Positions 41,514 to 49,695 of a stretch of DNA of 64,000 bases are shown here, in pieces (position 1 is the stretch's first letter; each line of letters starts with the position of its first letter). Under the pieces are notes generated by a model. The model was not told where the DNA came from and ran no database searches. It saw only the letters and a list, made by a program, of their open reading frames with translations. The stretch covers positions 14,347 to 78,346 of the forward strand of contig CALKBO010000015.1 in NCBI GenBank assembly GCA_937989875.1. Direction: 5' to 3'. This DNA comes from an uncultured Collinsella sp. (lineage in GTDB: Bacteria; Actinomycetota; Coriobacteriia; Coriobacteriales; Coriobacteriaceae). The position numbers were made by a program, and so were the translations under genes.

Positions 41514-43097
41514 TTAGGCACCGTACGGGTTCCGGTCGCGCTCGATTCGTTGGCGGATGTGGGCGTACTCAATTATCAGCAACACCAGCAGTAGGGCCAT
41601 AACCGCCAGGTAGCTCACCACGGCGCCCATCAGGCCCAGCAGGTTGATTAGGATCACCGGGAGCACCACGCTCACGGCAAAGCAGATCAGGTAGATCTTG
41701 GTGACGTCTCCAGCGTGGCGCAGCACCGTGATGATGGCGTAGATAAAGTCGATGGCCGCGGTGACGCCGCCGGCGACGACCATCAGCAGCGCCAGCGTAC
41801 GGTAGCGTTCAAAGCTGAGACCGTACATAAAGCTCATGAGGGGAATACCGGGACCTGCCATAAATGCGGCGCACACGCCGGTGATGACCACGATCAGCGC
41901 CATAACGGCAACAATAATCAGGTCAAAGCGACGACGCTTACGAGGATTAGCCCAAATGCTCGACAAGCGCAGGAGCTGCGGTTTATAGATAAATCCAATG
42001 CTCAGCAAAATAGCCTGCGCCGGAAAGAACAGGGCATTAAAGTACAGCTGATATTTGTATGCCAGCGTGCCTTCCATCACAAACTTGGGCATGCTCTCGA
42101 TAAGGTTGAACAAGAACAGTGCGCCAAAGAGTGGGGCGCACTGGACAAACAGATGGCCGACCTCGCGCACGCTCACGCGGCGCGATTTTTCGGTCTCGAG
42201 CAGGGCGAGCGGCGCGGTGACCAGCACGAGCGAGGCAATCGCGGCGATGCCCATGGCCATGGCCGCGATGGGCATGCTGCGCGTGAGGAACAGCGCCACG
42301 CTGAAGACCGCGATGACGCCGACGGAGCGTAGCGTTTGGCTCATGCCGGCCAGGTAGAGCTTGTCGGCCTGCTGCAGGCGGCCTTCGTACACGTCGGCGA
42401 CGCCGTCGATCGCCTTGTAGAGGTAGACGCCCAGGCCGATCGTCGCCATCTGCGCGTCATAGCCGCGGGCGCTGCTGTACATGAGGCCGCAGCCTAGGGC
42501 GAGCGCTCCGCAGATCCAACGATTGAGCTGGTAGGAGGCGAAGGACGTCTTTTCGTCGATATCCGAGACCTGGAAATTGCGCACGCCGTAGTTGCACGCG
42601 ATCATGATGAGCGTGCCGGTGACAAAGGCGATGGAGAACTTGCCGGCTTCTTCGGCGCCCACGAGCTGCGTAGACACGATGGTAAGCAGCGGAAATGCCA
42701 AGCCCCACACGGCGGTGCCGAGGGTGTTCCAAAGATAGTCGCGACTGGTGGCGTGCTCCTCGTATTCCGCTTCCTGCATGGAGAAGCCGCCGCCGTAGAC
42801 GGCGCCGAGCAGACGGTTCCACCAAGCGTTGACCATGCGGCGGACGGGGCCGGGCTCCCGATCGTGTTCGCGCCGGCGACGGCGCGTGGCCTGGCTGCTG
42901 TCGGGTCCGCCGGCGTTGCGCTGACTCAGCTCCTGGATGCGTGCGAGCTCTTCGGCCGTGTGGGAAGCAGGGAAGAGGCCGTTCTCGATGCGGCCGCCCT
43001 GGGCCTTCGCGGCGCCGTCTTTCGATGCAGCGAGGTTGGAGATGCCGTTGCGGCGGGCGATGGCGCGGCGAATGCTATCGAGGGGCGTGATGCTCAA
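41514..43097 (-). CDS. Polysaccharide/lipid flippase-like membrane protein (MOP superfamily)
   Basis: A 527-residue protein with an Arg-rich cytosolic N-terminus (~100 residues) and about 12 transmembrane helices in the pattern of Wzx/MVF-type exporters ('AFPLLTIVSTQLVGAEEAG', 'NYGVRNFQVSDIDE'). It probably moves lipid-linked sugars across the membrane. I choose the TTG at 43097: AAAGGA lies 8 bases before it and a TATACT -10-like box lies inside the sequence that an ATG start at 43148 would require. No glycosyltransferases adjoin it. Confidence 0.8.
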   Translation of the reverse strand: MSITPLDSIRRAIARRNGISNLAASKDGAAKAQGGRIENGLFPASHTAEELARIQELSQRNAGGPDSSQATRRRRREHDREPGPVRRMVNAWWNRLLGAVYGGGFSMQEAEYEEHATSRDYLWNTLGTAVWGLAFPLLTIVSTQLVGAEEAGKFSIAFVTGTLIMIACNYGVRNFQVSDIDEKTSFASYQLNRWICGALALGCGLMYSSARGYDAQMATIGLGVYLYKAIDGVADVYEGRLQQADKLYLAGMSQTLRSVGVIAVFSVALFLTRSMPIAAMAMGIAAIASLVLVTAPLALLETEKSRRVSVREVGHLFVQCAPLFGALFLFNLIESMPKFVMEGTLAYKYQLYFNALFFPAQAILLSIGFIYKPQLLRLSSIWANPRKRRRFDLIIVAVMALIVVITGVCAAFMAGPGIPLMSFMYGLSFERYRTLALLMVVAGGVTAAIDFIYAIITVLRHAGDVTKIYLICFAVSVVLPVILINLLGLMGAVVSYLAVMALLLVLLIIEYAHIRQRIERDRNPYGA

Positions 43098-43199
43098 AGC
43101 GGGGTCCTTTCTATTGCTGCGCTCTAGTATAGTCGCGGTGGTATCCATTCGTGTTTTTGAACATGTTGTTCAATAATTTCGGCGGCGCCATTCAGTAGT

Positions 43200-43340
43200 C
43201 GGCACTTAGGGACGTTCCTTATGTGCCGGCACTTCGGGAACGTTCCTAAATGCCGGCATCCGGGGACGCTCCTTGGTTGTTGCCTGTTCAAGAGTGTCCC
43301 CAACGACTAGTCGTTTAAGAACGTCCCCAATGACTAGGCC
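43200..43340. repeat. GGGACGTTCC repeat array and TGACTAG/CGTTTAAGA repeat
   Basis: Three units with TGCCGGCA separators and GGGACGTTCC/GGAACGTTCC/GGGGACGCTCC cores (43200-43275) run into a second motif, GTGTCCCCAACGACTAG-TCGTTTAAGAACGTCCCCAATGACTAG, also found at 63886. The 43098-43476 interval contains only these repeats and the pckA ribosome site. Confidence 0.75.
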
Positions 43341-43476
43341 GCTTGCCTGCGATTTTTGACCGTTGGGCGGGCTTGCCGCCCTTGCCGCAAAAACGTTTTT
43401 GCATATCGGGTACAACGGGCTTTACGTGAGTAAAGTGCGCGCCGCGTCCACGTGTCGCGTTTTTAAAGGAGGCCCC

Positions 43477-45147
43477 ATGCCTGGTGTTACCCCTGCAGAA
43501 GTTCTGTCCAACTTTGGTATTACGCTCGTTGAAGATCCCGCCGAGAATCAACCCCGTCTGCTGGTCGATCTACCCGCCGCGGAGCTCGTCGAACACGCTA
43601 TCCGCCGCGAAGAAGGCCGCATGGCATCCAACGGCGCGCTGGTGATTGAGACGGGGGAGCGCACCGGCCGTTCACCCAACGATCGCTTTATCGTTGACAC
43701 CCCCGATGTTCACGACAAGATTGCCTGGGGCGCGGTCAACCGCCCGCTGTCCGTCGAGAGCTATGAGGCCATCAAGGCCGGCATCGTCGACTATCTCAAC
43801 GAGCGCGACGTGTTCGTCACCCGCGGCATGGCAGGCGCCGACCGCAACCACACGCGTCGACTGCTCGTTGCCTGCGAGCGTGCCAGCCAGGCACTCTTTA
43901 TCAAGCAGATGCTCGCCCGCCCGCTTGCCCGCGAAATCGCGCGCACCGGCGAGCCCGACTTCTGCGTGCTCGCAGCGCCCGGTTACCAGTGCGACCCCGC
44001 CATCAAGGGCCTCAACTCCAGCGCCGCGGTGGTCATCAACTTCCAGGAACGCGTGATTCTGGTCGCCGGCACCGGCTACTCCGGCGAGATTAAAAAGTCG
44101 ATCTTTAGCGTCATGAACTATCTGCTGCCCGTCGAGGACGACGTGCTGCCCATGCACTGCTCGGCCAGCATGGATCCCGTCACGCACGAGACCGCCGTGT
44201 TCTTTGGCCTGTCCGGCACCGGCAAGACCACGCTTTCGGCCAATCCCACGCGCCTGCTGATCGGCGACGACGAGCACGGTTGGTCCGACATGGGTATCTT
44301 CAACATCGAGGGTGGCTGCTACGCAAAATGCGAGGGACTGGACGCCTTCCACGAGCCCGAGATCTTCAACGCCGTCCGTTTTGGCGCCATTTGCGAAAAC
44401 GTGGTGCTCGACGAGAACCGCAAGCCCAACTACGACGACATCTCGATCACGCACAACACGCGCGTGGCCTATCCCGTGGAGCACATTCCTAACGCGTGGA
44501 CTAAGGGCATGGGCACCACTCCGAGTGTCGTGCTGTTCCTGACTTGCGACGCTTTTGGCGTGCTGCCGCCCATCTCACGCCTGACGGCCGATGCCGCCAT
44601 GTACCACTTTGTGACGGGCTTTACGGCTAAGATTCCCGGCACCGAGGTCGGCGTCACCGAGCCCACGCCCACGTTCTCTTCGCTGTTCGGCGAGCCGTTT
44701 ATGCCGCTCGACCCCATGGTTTACGCCAAGATGCTCGGCGAGCGCATTGCCGACGGCCGCACGCGCGTGTACCTGGTCAACACCGGCTGGATTGGCGGCG
44801 GCTACGGCGTGGGCCATCGCATCGAGCTTGCCTACACGCGCTCGCTGGTCGCGCGCGCCCTCGACGGCACCATCGAGGACAGCGAGTTCGTGCACGACGA
44901 CATCTTTAACGTCGACATTCCCACCACGTGTCACGGTGTGCCCGACGGCATCCTGGTGCCGCGCCAATACTGGCAGAGCACCGTGCGCTATGACGAGGCC
45001 GCGCACAACCTGGCGGTGATGTTCGAGGAGAACTTCGAGAAGAAGTACTCGCACCTGCCCGAGTCCGTCAAAGCCGCCGGCCCGCACGCCCAGGTGTCCG
45101 TCGAGGCCCGTCATCGCGGCCGCGGCCTGCTGGGACTCCGCCACTAG
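43477..45147 (+). CDS. pckA: Phosphoenolpyruvate carboxykinase (ATP)
   Basis: Interconverts oxaloacetate + ATP and phosphoenolpyruvate + CO2 + ADP; in gut anaerobes it often runs toward oxaloacetate. 556 residues, the usual length. The kinase-specific P-loop GLSGTGKT is at 244-251, followed by 'LSANPTRLLIGDDEHGW'; 'RTGRSPNDRFIVD' is the substrate arginine region and 'NTGWIGGGYGVGHRI' the C-terminal active-site segment. AAAGGAGG precedes the ATG at 43477. Confidence 0.96.
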   Translation: MPGVTPAEVLSNFGITLVEDPAENQPRLLVDLPAAELVEHAIRREEGRMASNGALVIETGERTGRSPNDRFIVDTPDVHDKIAWGAVNRPLSVESYEAIKAGIVDYLNERDVFVTRGMAGADRNHTRRLLVACERASQALFIKQMLARPLAREIARTGEPDFCVLAAPGYQCDPAIKGLNSSAAVVINFQERVILVAGTGYSGEIKKSIFSVMNYLLPVEDDVLPMHCSASMDPVTHETAVFFGLSGTGKTTLSANPTRLLIGDDEHGWSDMGIFNIEGGCYAKCEGLDAFHEPEIFNAVRFGAICENVVLDENRKPNYDDISITHNTRVAYPVEHIPNAWTKGMGTTPSVVLFLTCDAFGVLPPISRLTADAAMYHFVTGFTAKIPGTEVGVTEPTPTFSSLFGEPFMPLDPMVYAKMLGERIADGRTRVYLVNTGWIGGGYGVGHRIELAYTRSLVARALDGTIEDSEFVHDDIFNVDIPTTCHGVPDGILVPRQYWQSTVRYDEAAHNLAVMFEENFEKKYSHLPESVKAAGPHAQVSVEARHRGRGLLGLRH

Positions 45148-45166
45148 CTTCGCCGTGAGTCCATAT

Positions 45167-45200
45167 CCACCACAAAGGGGACAGGCACCTTTATGGTGGT
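45167..45200. repeat. ACCACCAC-type hairpin repeat, copy 2 (inverted)
   Basis: CCACCACAAAGG, GGACAGG core and CCTTTATGGTGG; the core runs opposite to copy 1. Lies just after pckA and may act as its terminator. Confidence 0.8.
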
Positions 45201-45201
45201 T

Positions 45202-45374
45202 TTGCTCGCGTGGATGACTCGGGTTACAATACGCCTGACATATCGTCCCCTTCTCCGGATGGGGACAGCGCAAGCGCTCTTGTGACGGCACCGTAGGACT
45301 TTGAAGGTGGCCGTTGTAAGGGCGCTTTTTGTTTAGGCGCCCTCACTCGGGCGCGCACAATGAAGGGAGAGCGT
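45202..45374 (+). promoter_or_regulatory. Promoter and structured leader of the B3/B4 protein gene
   Basis: TTGCTC (45202-45207), 17 bases, TACAAT (45225-45230) form a good promoter. The ~135-nt leader folds into several stems: GTCCCC/GGGGAC (45245-45266), AGCGC/GCGCT, ACGGC-ACC/GGT-GGCCGT (about 45284-45314), and a GGGCGC.../GGCGCCC stem with a T5 run inside it that competes with a GCGCCC/GGGCGC stem near the ribosome site. The last two look like alternative terminator and access stems. No known riboswitch class is recognised. Confidence 0.5.
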
Positions 45375-46094
45375 ATGAAGAGCTTTATTGCCGAGGATTC
45401 ATTCTGGGAGCTGTTTCCGCAGGCAGCGGTCGGTGTTGTGGTCGTGGAGGGCATGAAGCCCACGGCTCAGATTCCTCAAGAGGACGTGGATGCGATTGCG
45501 GCGTTGCTCGACCGCGCCAATATCGATGCGGAGCGTCATCTGACCAGCGACACTATCAGCGAGAACGCACCGGTCAAGGCATGGCGCGAGGCCTATCGTC
45601 TGTTCAAGACCAAGAAAGGCGCGCGCTGCTCGATCGAGAACTTGCTCAAACGCGTGCTCAAAGGCAAGCCGGTGGGCCACATTACGCCCGCGGTGGATAT
45701 TTACAACACGGTGTCGCTGACCTACGCGCTGCCCGTGGGAGGCGAGGATCTGCATGCGATCGAGGGAGACCTTCGCCTGAAGGTGACCGACGGTGGCGAT
45801 GCGTTCTTGCCGCTTGGCGAGGAGGCGGACGATCCGACCCTGCCCGGCGAGCTCGCCTACATCGATGATGCGGGCGCCGTGTGCCGCTGCTGGAACTGGC
45901 GCGACGGCGTTCGAACGGCTCTGTCCGATGATTCGGCCGATGCGTTCCTGGCGATTGAGTGCGTGGAGCCCGAGCGAATGGGGGAATGCCAGGCTGCCGT
46001 TGATCGTCTCGCCGAGTTGCTCGAGCGCTATCTGGGAGCGACGGTTGTCGTTAAGACGCTTGTGACTCGCGACAATCCCTGCGTGGAGCTGTAG
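45375..46094 (+). CDS. B3/B4 tRNA-binding domain protein
   Basis: A 239-residue protein like the B3/B4 editing region of the phenylalanyl-tRNA synthetase beta chain, occurring as a stand-alone protein. 'AWREAYRLFKTKKGARCSIENLLKR' and 'PAVDIYNTVSLTYALPVGGED' are family stretches. Possible roles are tRNA or free amino-acid quality control; no activity is established. Preceded by a long structured leader (above), with AAGGGAG before the ATG at 45375. Confidence 0.82.
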   Translation: MKSFIAEDSFWELFPQAAVGVVVVEGMKPTAQIPQEDVDAIAALLDRANIDAERHLTSDTISENAPVKAWREAYRLFKTKKGARCSIENLLKRVLKGKPVGHITPAVDIYNTVSLTYALPVGGEDLHAIEGDLRLKVTDGGDAFLPLGEEADDPTLPGELAYIDDAGAVCRCWNWRDGVRTALSDDSADAFLAIECVEPERMGECQAAVDRLAELLERYLGATVVVKTLVTRDNPCVEL

Positions 46095-46125
46095 CGGCGC
46101 CTGCGGATCTTGTTCGCCGGTCAAA

Positions 46126-46160
46126 ACCACCACAAAGGTGCCTGTCCCCTTTGTGGTGGT
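46126..46160. repeat. ACCACCAC-type hairpin repeat, copy 3
   Basis: Identical in sequence and orientation to copy 1 (ACCACCAC, CCTGTCCC, GTGGTGGT), flanked by AAAA and TTTTT, so it can also serve as a terminator. Confidence 0.85.
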
Positions 46161-46267
46161 TTTTATGTTGATGGGTTAACAAATGGGGTATTTGGGTACG
46201 GGTGTCGGCTTATGCGACTAAGATGTTTACCCGTAAGCATTATGCAAGCGAAAGGCGGTCGTCTCCC

Positions 46268-46717
46268 ATGCAGCAGAACGACGAGACACGTTTCGAGGAC
46301 TTTGTCGGACTGATCAGCGGGCTCTACAAGGAGATCCAGCGCATTAAGACATCCGAGGGCGCAAGGCTGGGCCTCAAGGGCTCCGACGTTATGTGCCTGT
46401 ACTATCTTGAGCGCAGCAAGGAAGGCCTGACTGGCGCTGACCTGGCTCGCATGGCAGGCGTGACCCGCGCCGCCGTCTCGCGTACGCTCGCGCATCTGGA
46501 GGAGGGCGGCTACGTCGAGGTCGACGATTCGGGCGATGCCGCCGTTAAGTATCGTGCTCCGGTGCGCCTGACCGCTCTGGGCGGCGAGAGCATGAGCGAG
46601 GCCGACCGCATCATCCACGAAGTGCTCGATACCACCGGTAAGGCTATGGGTGTGGAGCAGCGCGAGCAGATGTATGCGTCGCTGCGCACGATTCTCGACA
46701 CCCTGCGCGAGCTGTAG
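46268..46717 (+). CDS. MarR-family transcriptional regulator
   Basis: A 149-residue winged-helix regulator. 'LTGADLARMAGVTRAAVSRTLAHLEEGGYVEV' is the DNA-binding core and the wing follows at 'DAAVKYRAPVRLT'; terminal helices form the dimer. It starts at 46268 with AAAGGCGG upstream. The DegV gene 119 bases downstream on the same strand is a possible target or partner. Confidence 0.87.
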   Translation: MQQNDETRFEDFVGLISGLYKEIQRIKTSEGARLGLKGSDVMCLYYLERSKEGLTGADLARMAGVTRAAVSRTLAHLEEGGYVEVDDSGDAAVKYRAPVRLTALGGESMSEADRIIHEVLDTTGKAMGVEQREQMYASLRTILDTLREL

Positions 46718-46836
46718 GGCCGCCAAGGCTTTTGCTTCCAATTAACAACTGCATAGTCCTGTTTGAGCGCGTATACCGTGCCGGGGCCTTGCTGTCAAAA
46801 TTCCCTGCGCGGGACCTGCGCAAGAAAGGATTCGCT

Positions 46837-47691
46837 ATGTCCGTCCGCATTATTACCGATTCCGCAAGCGATATGTCGCCGGCGGAGCACCCGGCACTGG
46901 ACGTTTTGCCGCTGTCCGTCACCTTTGGCACCGATGTGTACATGGATGGCATCGACATCGATCACCAGCGCTTTTACGAGATGCTCGTGGAGCGCGATGA
47001 GCTGCCCAAGACCGGTCAGGTCAACCCGTACGCGTTTTCGCAGGCGATTGCCGAGGCGCGTGAGGCCGGCGACGAGGCGGTGATTATTACCGTGGGCGCC
47101 AAGCTTTCGGGCACCAACCAGAGTGCCCGTACCGCACTTGCCGAGGCGCCGGGCGGCGACGTGTACGTGGTGGATAGCAATAACGTCACTCTGGGCGAGC
47201 GTGTCCTGGTCGAGTATGCCCTGCGCCTGGTGGACGAGGGCCGTAGTGCGGCCCAGATCGCGGCGGCCGTCGAGGCCGTCCGTGACCGCGTGGTCGTCAT
47301 CGGCCTGCTCGAGACGCTGGAGTACCTGGTGCGCGGCGGTCGTCTGTCTGCTGCGGCCGGCGCCGTGGGCACGCTGCTCAACGTAAAGCCTGTGGTGGCT
47401 GTCGAGGACGGTCTGATCGTGCAACTGGGCAAGGCGCGCGGTTCCAAGAACGGCCGCAACCTGCTGAACCAAAAGGTCGAAAAGGCGGGCGGCATCGACT
47501 TTTCCATGCCGCTGGCGCTCGGCTATACGGGTCTTTCGGATGCGGTGCTCAAGAAGTATATCGAGGACAGCGCGGCACTTTGGGCTGGCCACACCGAGGG
47601 CGAGTTGCCCGTTCACACCATCGGCGCCACCATCGGTACCCACGTTGGCCCCGGCGCCGTAGCAGTAGCCTTCTTCCAGCCCGCCAACTAA
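46837..47691 (+). CDS. DegV-family fatty-acid-binding protein (FakB-like)
   Basis: A 284-residue DegV protein. It opens 'SVRIITDSASDMSP' and has the family motifs 'KTGQVNPYAF', 'GAKLSGTNQSA' and 'LVRGGRLSAAAGAVGTLLNVKPV'. DegV proteins bind a fatty acid and some present it to FakA kinase for phospholipid synthesis. AAAGGA precedes the ATG at 46837. No fakA-like gene is nearby. Confidence 0.9.
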   Translation: MSVRIITDSASDMSPAEHPALDVLPLSVTFGTDVYMDGIDIDHQRFYEMLVERDELPKTGQVNPYAFSQAIAEAREAGDEAVIITVGAKLSGTNQSARTALAEAPGGDVYVVDSNNVTLGERVLVEYALRLVDEGRSAAQIAAAVEAVRDRVVVIGLLETLEYLVRGGRLSAAAGAVGTLLNVKPVVAVEDGLIVQLGKARGSKNGRNLLNQKVEKAGGIDFSMPLALGYTGLSDAVLKKYIEDSAALWAGHTEGELPVHTIGATIGTHVGPGAVAVAFFQPAN

Positions 47692-47700
47692 CCGACCTGC

Positions 47701-47745
47701 CATAAACCACCATAAAGGGGACAGGCACCTTTGTGGTGGTTTATG
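47701..47745. repeat. ACCACCAC-type hairpin repeat, copy 4 (inverted)
   Basis: CATAAACCACCATAAAGG with GGACAGG core and CCTTTGTGGTGGTTTATG; arms extend four to five bases beyond other copies. Confidence 0.82.
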
Positions 47746-47771
47746 CTTTTCCGGGTGGAAGGGAGCGAGCA

Positions 47772-48092
47772 ATGGCGTCTGAGGGCTTTTTTGAACGGGT
47801 GTACGAGGTGGTCGAGCAGATTCCCGAGGGGATGGTCGCCACCTACGGTCAGGTGGCGCTGCTCGCCGGTCGTCCGCGGAGTGCGCGGTACGTGGGCTAC
47901 GCGCTGCACAGCAATCCGCGCCCCGGCGAGATTCCTTGCCATCGCGTGGTGTTTGCCGACGGGCACATATGCGAGGGTTTTGCTTTTGGCGGTCCCGATG
48001 CTCAACGTGAGCTTTTGCTAGGGGAGGGTGTGGCGTTTAAGGACGACATGCACGTCGACTTGGCCGCCTGTCGCTGGCCAGCGGGGCTCTAG
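47772..48092 (+). CDS. O6-alkylguanine-DNA alkyltransferase domain protein (MGMT/Ogt-like)
   Basis: A 106-residue protein consisting only of the DNA-binding alkyltransferase domain. The acceptor cysteine is in 'GEIPCHRVVFADG', so it is a potentially active suicide enzyme rather than the Trp-containing ATL type. 'IPEGMVATYGQVALLAGRPRSARYVGYAL' contains the helix-turn-helix with the arginine finger. It lacks the N-terminal RNase H-like domain of Ogt and is short for the active family. The ATG at 47772 has GGGAG. Confidence 0.87.
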   Translation: MASEGFFERVYEVVEQIPEGMVATYGQVALLAGRPRSARYVGYALHSNPRPGEIPCHRVVFADGHICEGFAFGGPDAQRELLLGEGVAFKDDMHVDLAACRWPAGL

Positions 48093-48111
48093 CGGCTCTG
48101 CCGTGGCCAAA

Positions 48112-48146
48112 ACCACCACAAAGGTGCCTGTCCCCTTTGTGGTGGT
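48112..48146. repeat. ACCACCAC-type hairpin repeat, copy 5
   Basis: Same sequence and orientation as copies 1 and 3, flanked by AAAA and TTTT. Confidence 0.85.
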
Positions 48147-48239
48147 TTTCCGTTGCAGGTTTACCGGAGCTAACTTATGGAGAAGGTATGGCGGCGCACA
48201 TTGACGCTAGAAAGTAAACCACGGTGAACTATATTGGTT

Positions 48240-48380
48240 TCAGCAACGGAGCAGGCAATAGGCGATGAAAAAGCCTGCCCTGTTGAGTTTGATTCGCATT
48301 CCTCCCCTCTGTGCGATTCAACGGTGTACTTCGGGAACAGGCCCGCTGGCAACTAACTGCCGGCGGGCCTGTTCCTGTTT
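48240..48380. other. Noncoding interval with two hairpins
   Basis: 48147-48422 has no supported gene. It contains a CAAC-GCAGGC/GCCTGC-GTTG hairpin (about 48243-48284) and a strong GGAACAGGCCCGC/GCGGGCCTGTTCC hairpin (48335-48375) followed by TGTTT on the plus strand. They may end transcripts from the left or be part of a small RNA. Confidence 0.45.
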
Positions 48381-48422
48381 GTCGGGGGAGTGGGATGGAC
48401 GGAGCCGAAGCGGTCCGGCTCC

Positions 48423-48450
48423 AAAAAAGGCGGACGCCGTAGCGCCCGCC
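48423..48450 (-). terminator. Terminator of trpS
   Basis: On the minus strand GGCGGGCGC-TACG-GCGTCCGCC is followed by six T residues, 36 bases after the trpS stop. Confidence 0.8.
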
Positions 48451-48485
48451 CTATAGCAATCGAAAGCTCAAGCCAGCAGATCGGT

Positions 48486-49535
48486 CTAGTACACCATGCC
48501 CATGGCGTCCTGAACCTCTGCCAGGGTCTGATCGGCGATCTCGTTGGCGCGACGGTTGCCCTCGTGCAGGACGTCCTTCACATAGTCCAGATCGTTCTCG
48601 TAGCGCTGGCGACGCTCGCGGATCGGTGCGAAGTACTCGTTGACGGCCTCGGTCACGTACTTCTTGAGCTGGCCGGAGCCGCCCATGCCGATCTCCTCGG
48701 CAATCTCGACCTCGGAGCGACCGGTGCAGATGGCGGCTGTCGAAAGCAGGCCAGACACGCCGGGGCGGTTCTCGGGGTCGAACGTGATCATGCGCTCGGA
48801 GTCGGTCTGGCTTTTCTTGATGCGCTTGGCCGTCTCCTCGGCGGTCATCGAAATATTGATGGCGTTGCCGTAGCTCTTGCTCATCTTGCGACCGTCAAGG
48901 CCGGGCAGCAGCGGGGTCTCGGACAGAAGCGCGTCGACCTCGGGGAACACCTTGCCGTAACGGTTGTTAAAGCGGCGTGCGATGGTGCGGGTGAGCTCGA
49001 TGTGCGGCAGCTGGTCGCGACCGACTGGCACCACGTTGCCCTTGCAGAACAGAATGTCGCAGGCCTGGTGCACCGGGTAGGTGAGCAGAAGGCCGGTGAG
49101 CTCGTGGCCCGAGGCCTCCATCTCGGCCTTAACCGTGGGGTTGCGCGCCAGCTCGGCCTCGGAGACCAGCGACAGGAACGGCAGCATGAGCTGGTTGGCG
49201 GCGGGCACGGCGGAGTGCGCGTAGATCATAGTCTTGTCGGGGTCGATGCCGCAGGCAAGGTAGTCCATGACCATGTTGTACACGTTGTCCTGGATGTGCT
49301 CGGTGGTGTCGCGGTCGGTGATGACCTGGTAGTCTGCGATGAGCACGTTGGTCTTGGCGCCCATGTTCTGCAGCTCCACGCGGCCCTTGAGGGTGCCAAA
49401 GTAGTGGCCCAGGTGCAAGCGTCCGGTGGGGCGGTCGCCGGTAAGCATGGTGAACTTCTCGGGCGTCTTGGCCAGACCCTCGCGAATGGTGTTGCTCTTT
49501 TGCAGCGCGACTTCGTAGCTGTTCTCGTTTGGCAT
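48486..49535 (-). CDS. trpS: Tryptophanyl-tRNA synthetase
   Basis: Class Ic aminoacyl-tRNA synthetase, 349 residues. The HIGH-type motif is 'TGRLHLGHYFG' and the KMSKS motif 'GRKMSKSYGN'; 'SAVPAANQLMLPF' and 'TYPVHQACDILF' line the tryptophan pocket. AGGAG precedes the ATG at 49535. Single gene with its own terminator. Confidence 0.96.
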   Translation of the reverse strand: MPNENSYEVALQKSNTIREGLAKTPEKFTMLTGDRPTGRLHLGHYFGTLKGRVELQNMGAKTNVLIADYQVITDRDTTEHIQDNVYNMVMDYLACGIDPDKTMIYAHSAVPAANQLMLPFLSLVSEAELARNPTVKAEMEASGHELTGLLLTYPVHQACDILFCKGNVVPVGRDQLPHIELTRTIARRFNNRYGKVFPEVDALLSETPLLPGLDGRKMSKSYGNAINISMTAEETAKRIKKSQTDSERMITFDPENRPGVSGLLSTAAICTGRSEVEIAEEIGMGGSGQLKKYVTEAVNEYFAPIRERRQRYENDLDYVKDVLHEGNRRANEIADQTLAEVQDAMGMVY

Positions 49536-49695
49536 GATTGCTCCTAACGTATGTTCATGGGTCAAGATGATAACGCGTTTATTGGAGGGGGCGGGGCGTA
49601 AGTGAGTGAGGTGCCGGTAGGGCGAGGGCTATGCGACGGTCACGGCACGGTCGCGAGTGGCCAGCAGCAATGAGTCACTTCCTTGGCAATAAAGC

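Noticed and set aside
48170..48352. 60-codon minus-strand frame before trpS terminator region
   Set aside because: No ribosome site and overlaps two hairpins.
49590..49690. Inverted repeat AAGTGAGTGA/TGAGTCACTT downstream of the WecA/TagO-like gene
   Set aside because: Pairing is broken in the middle of the arms; too weak to list as an element.
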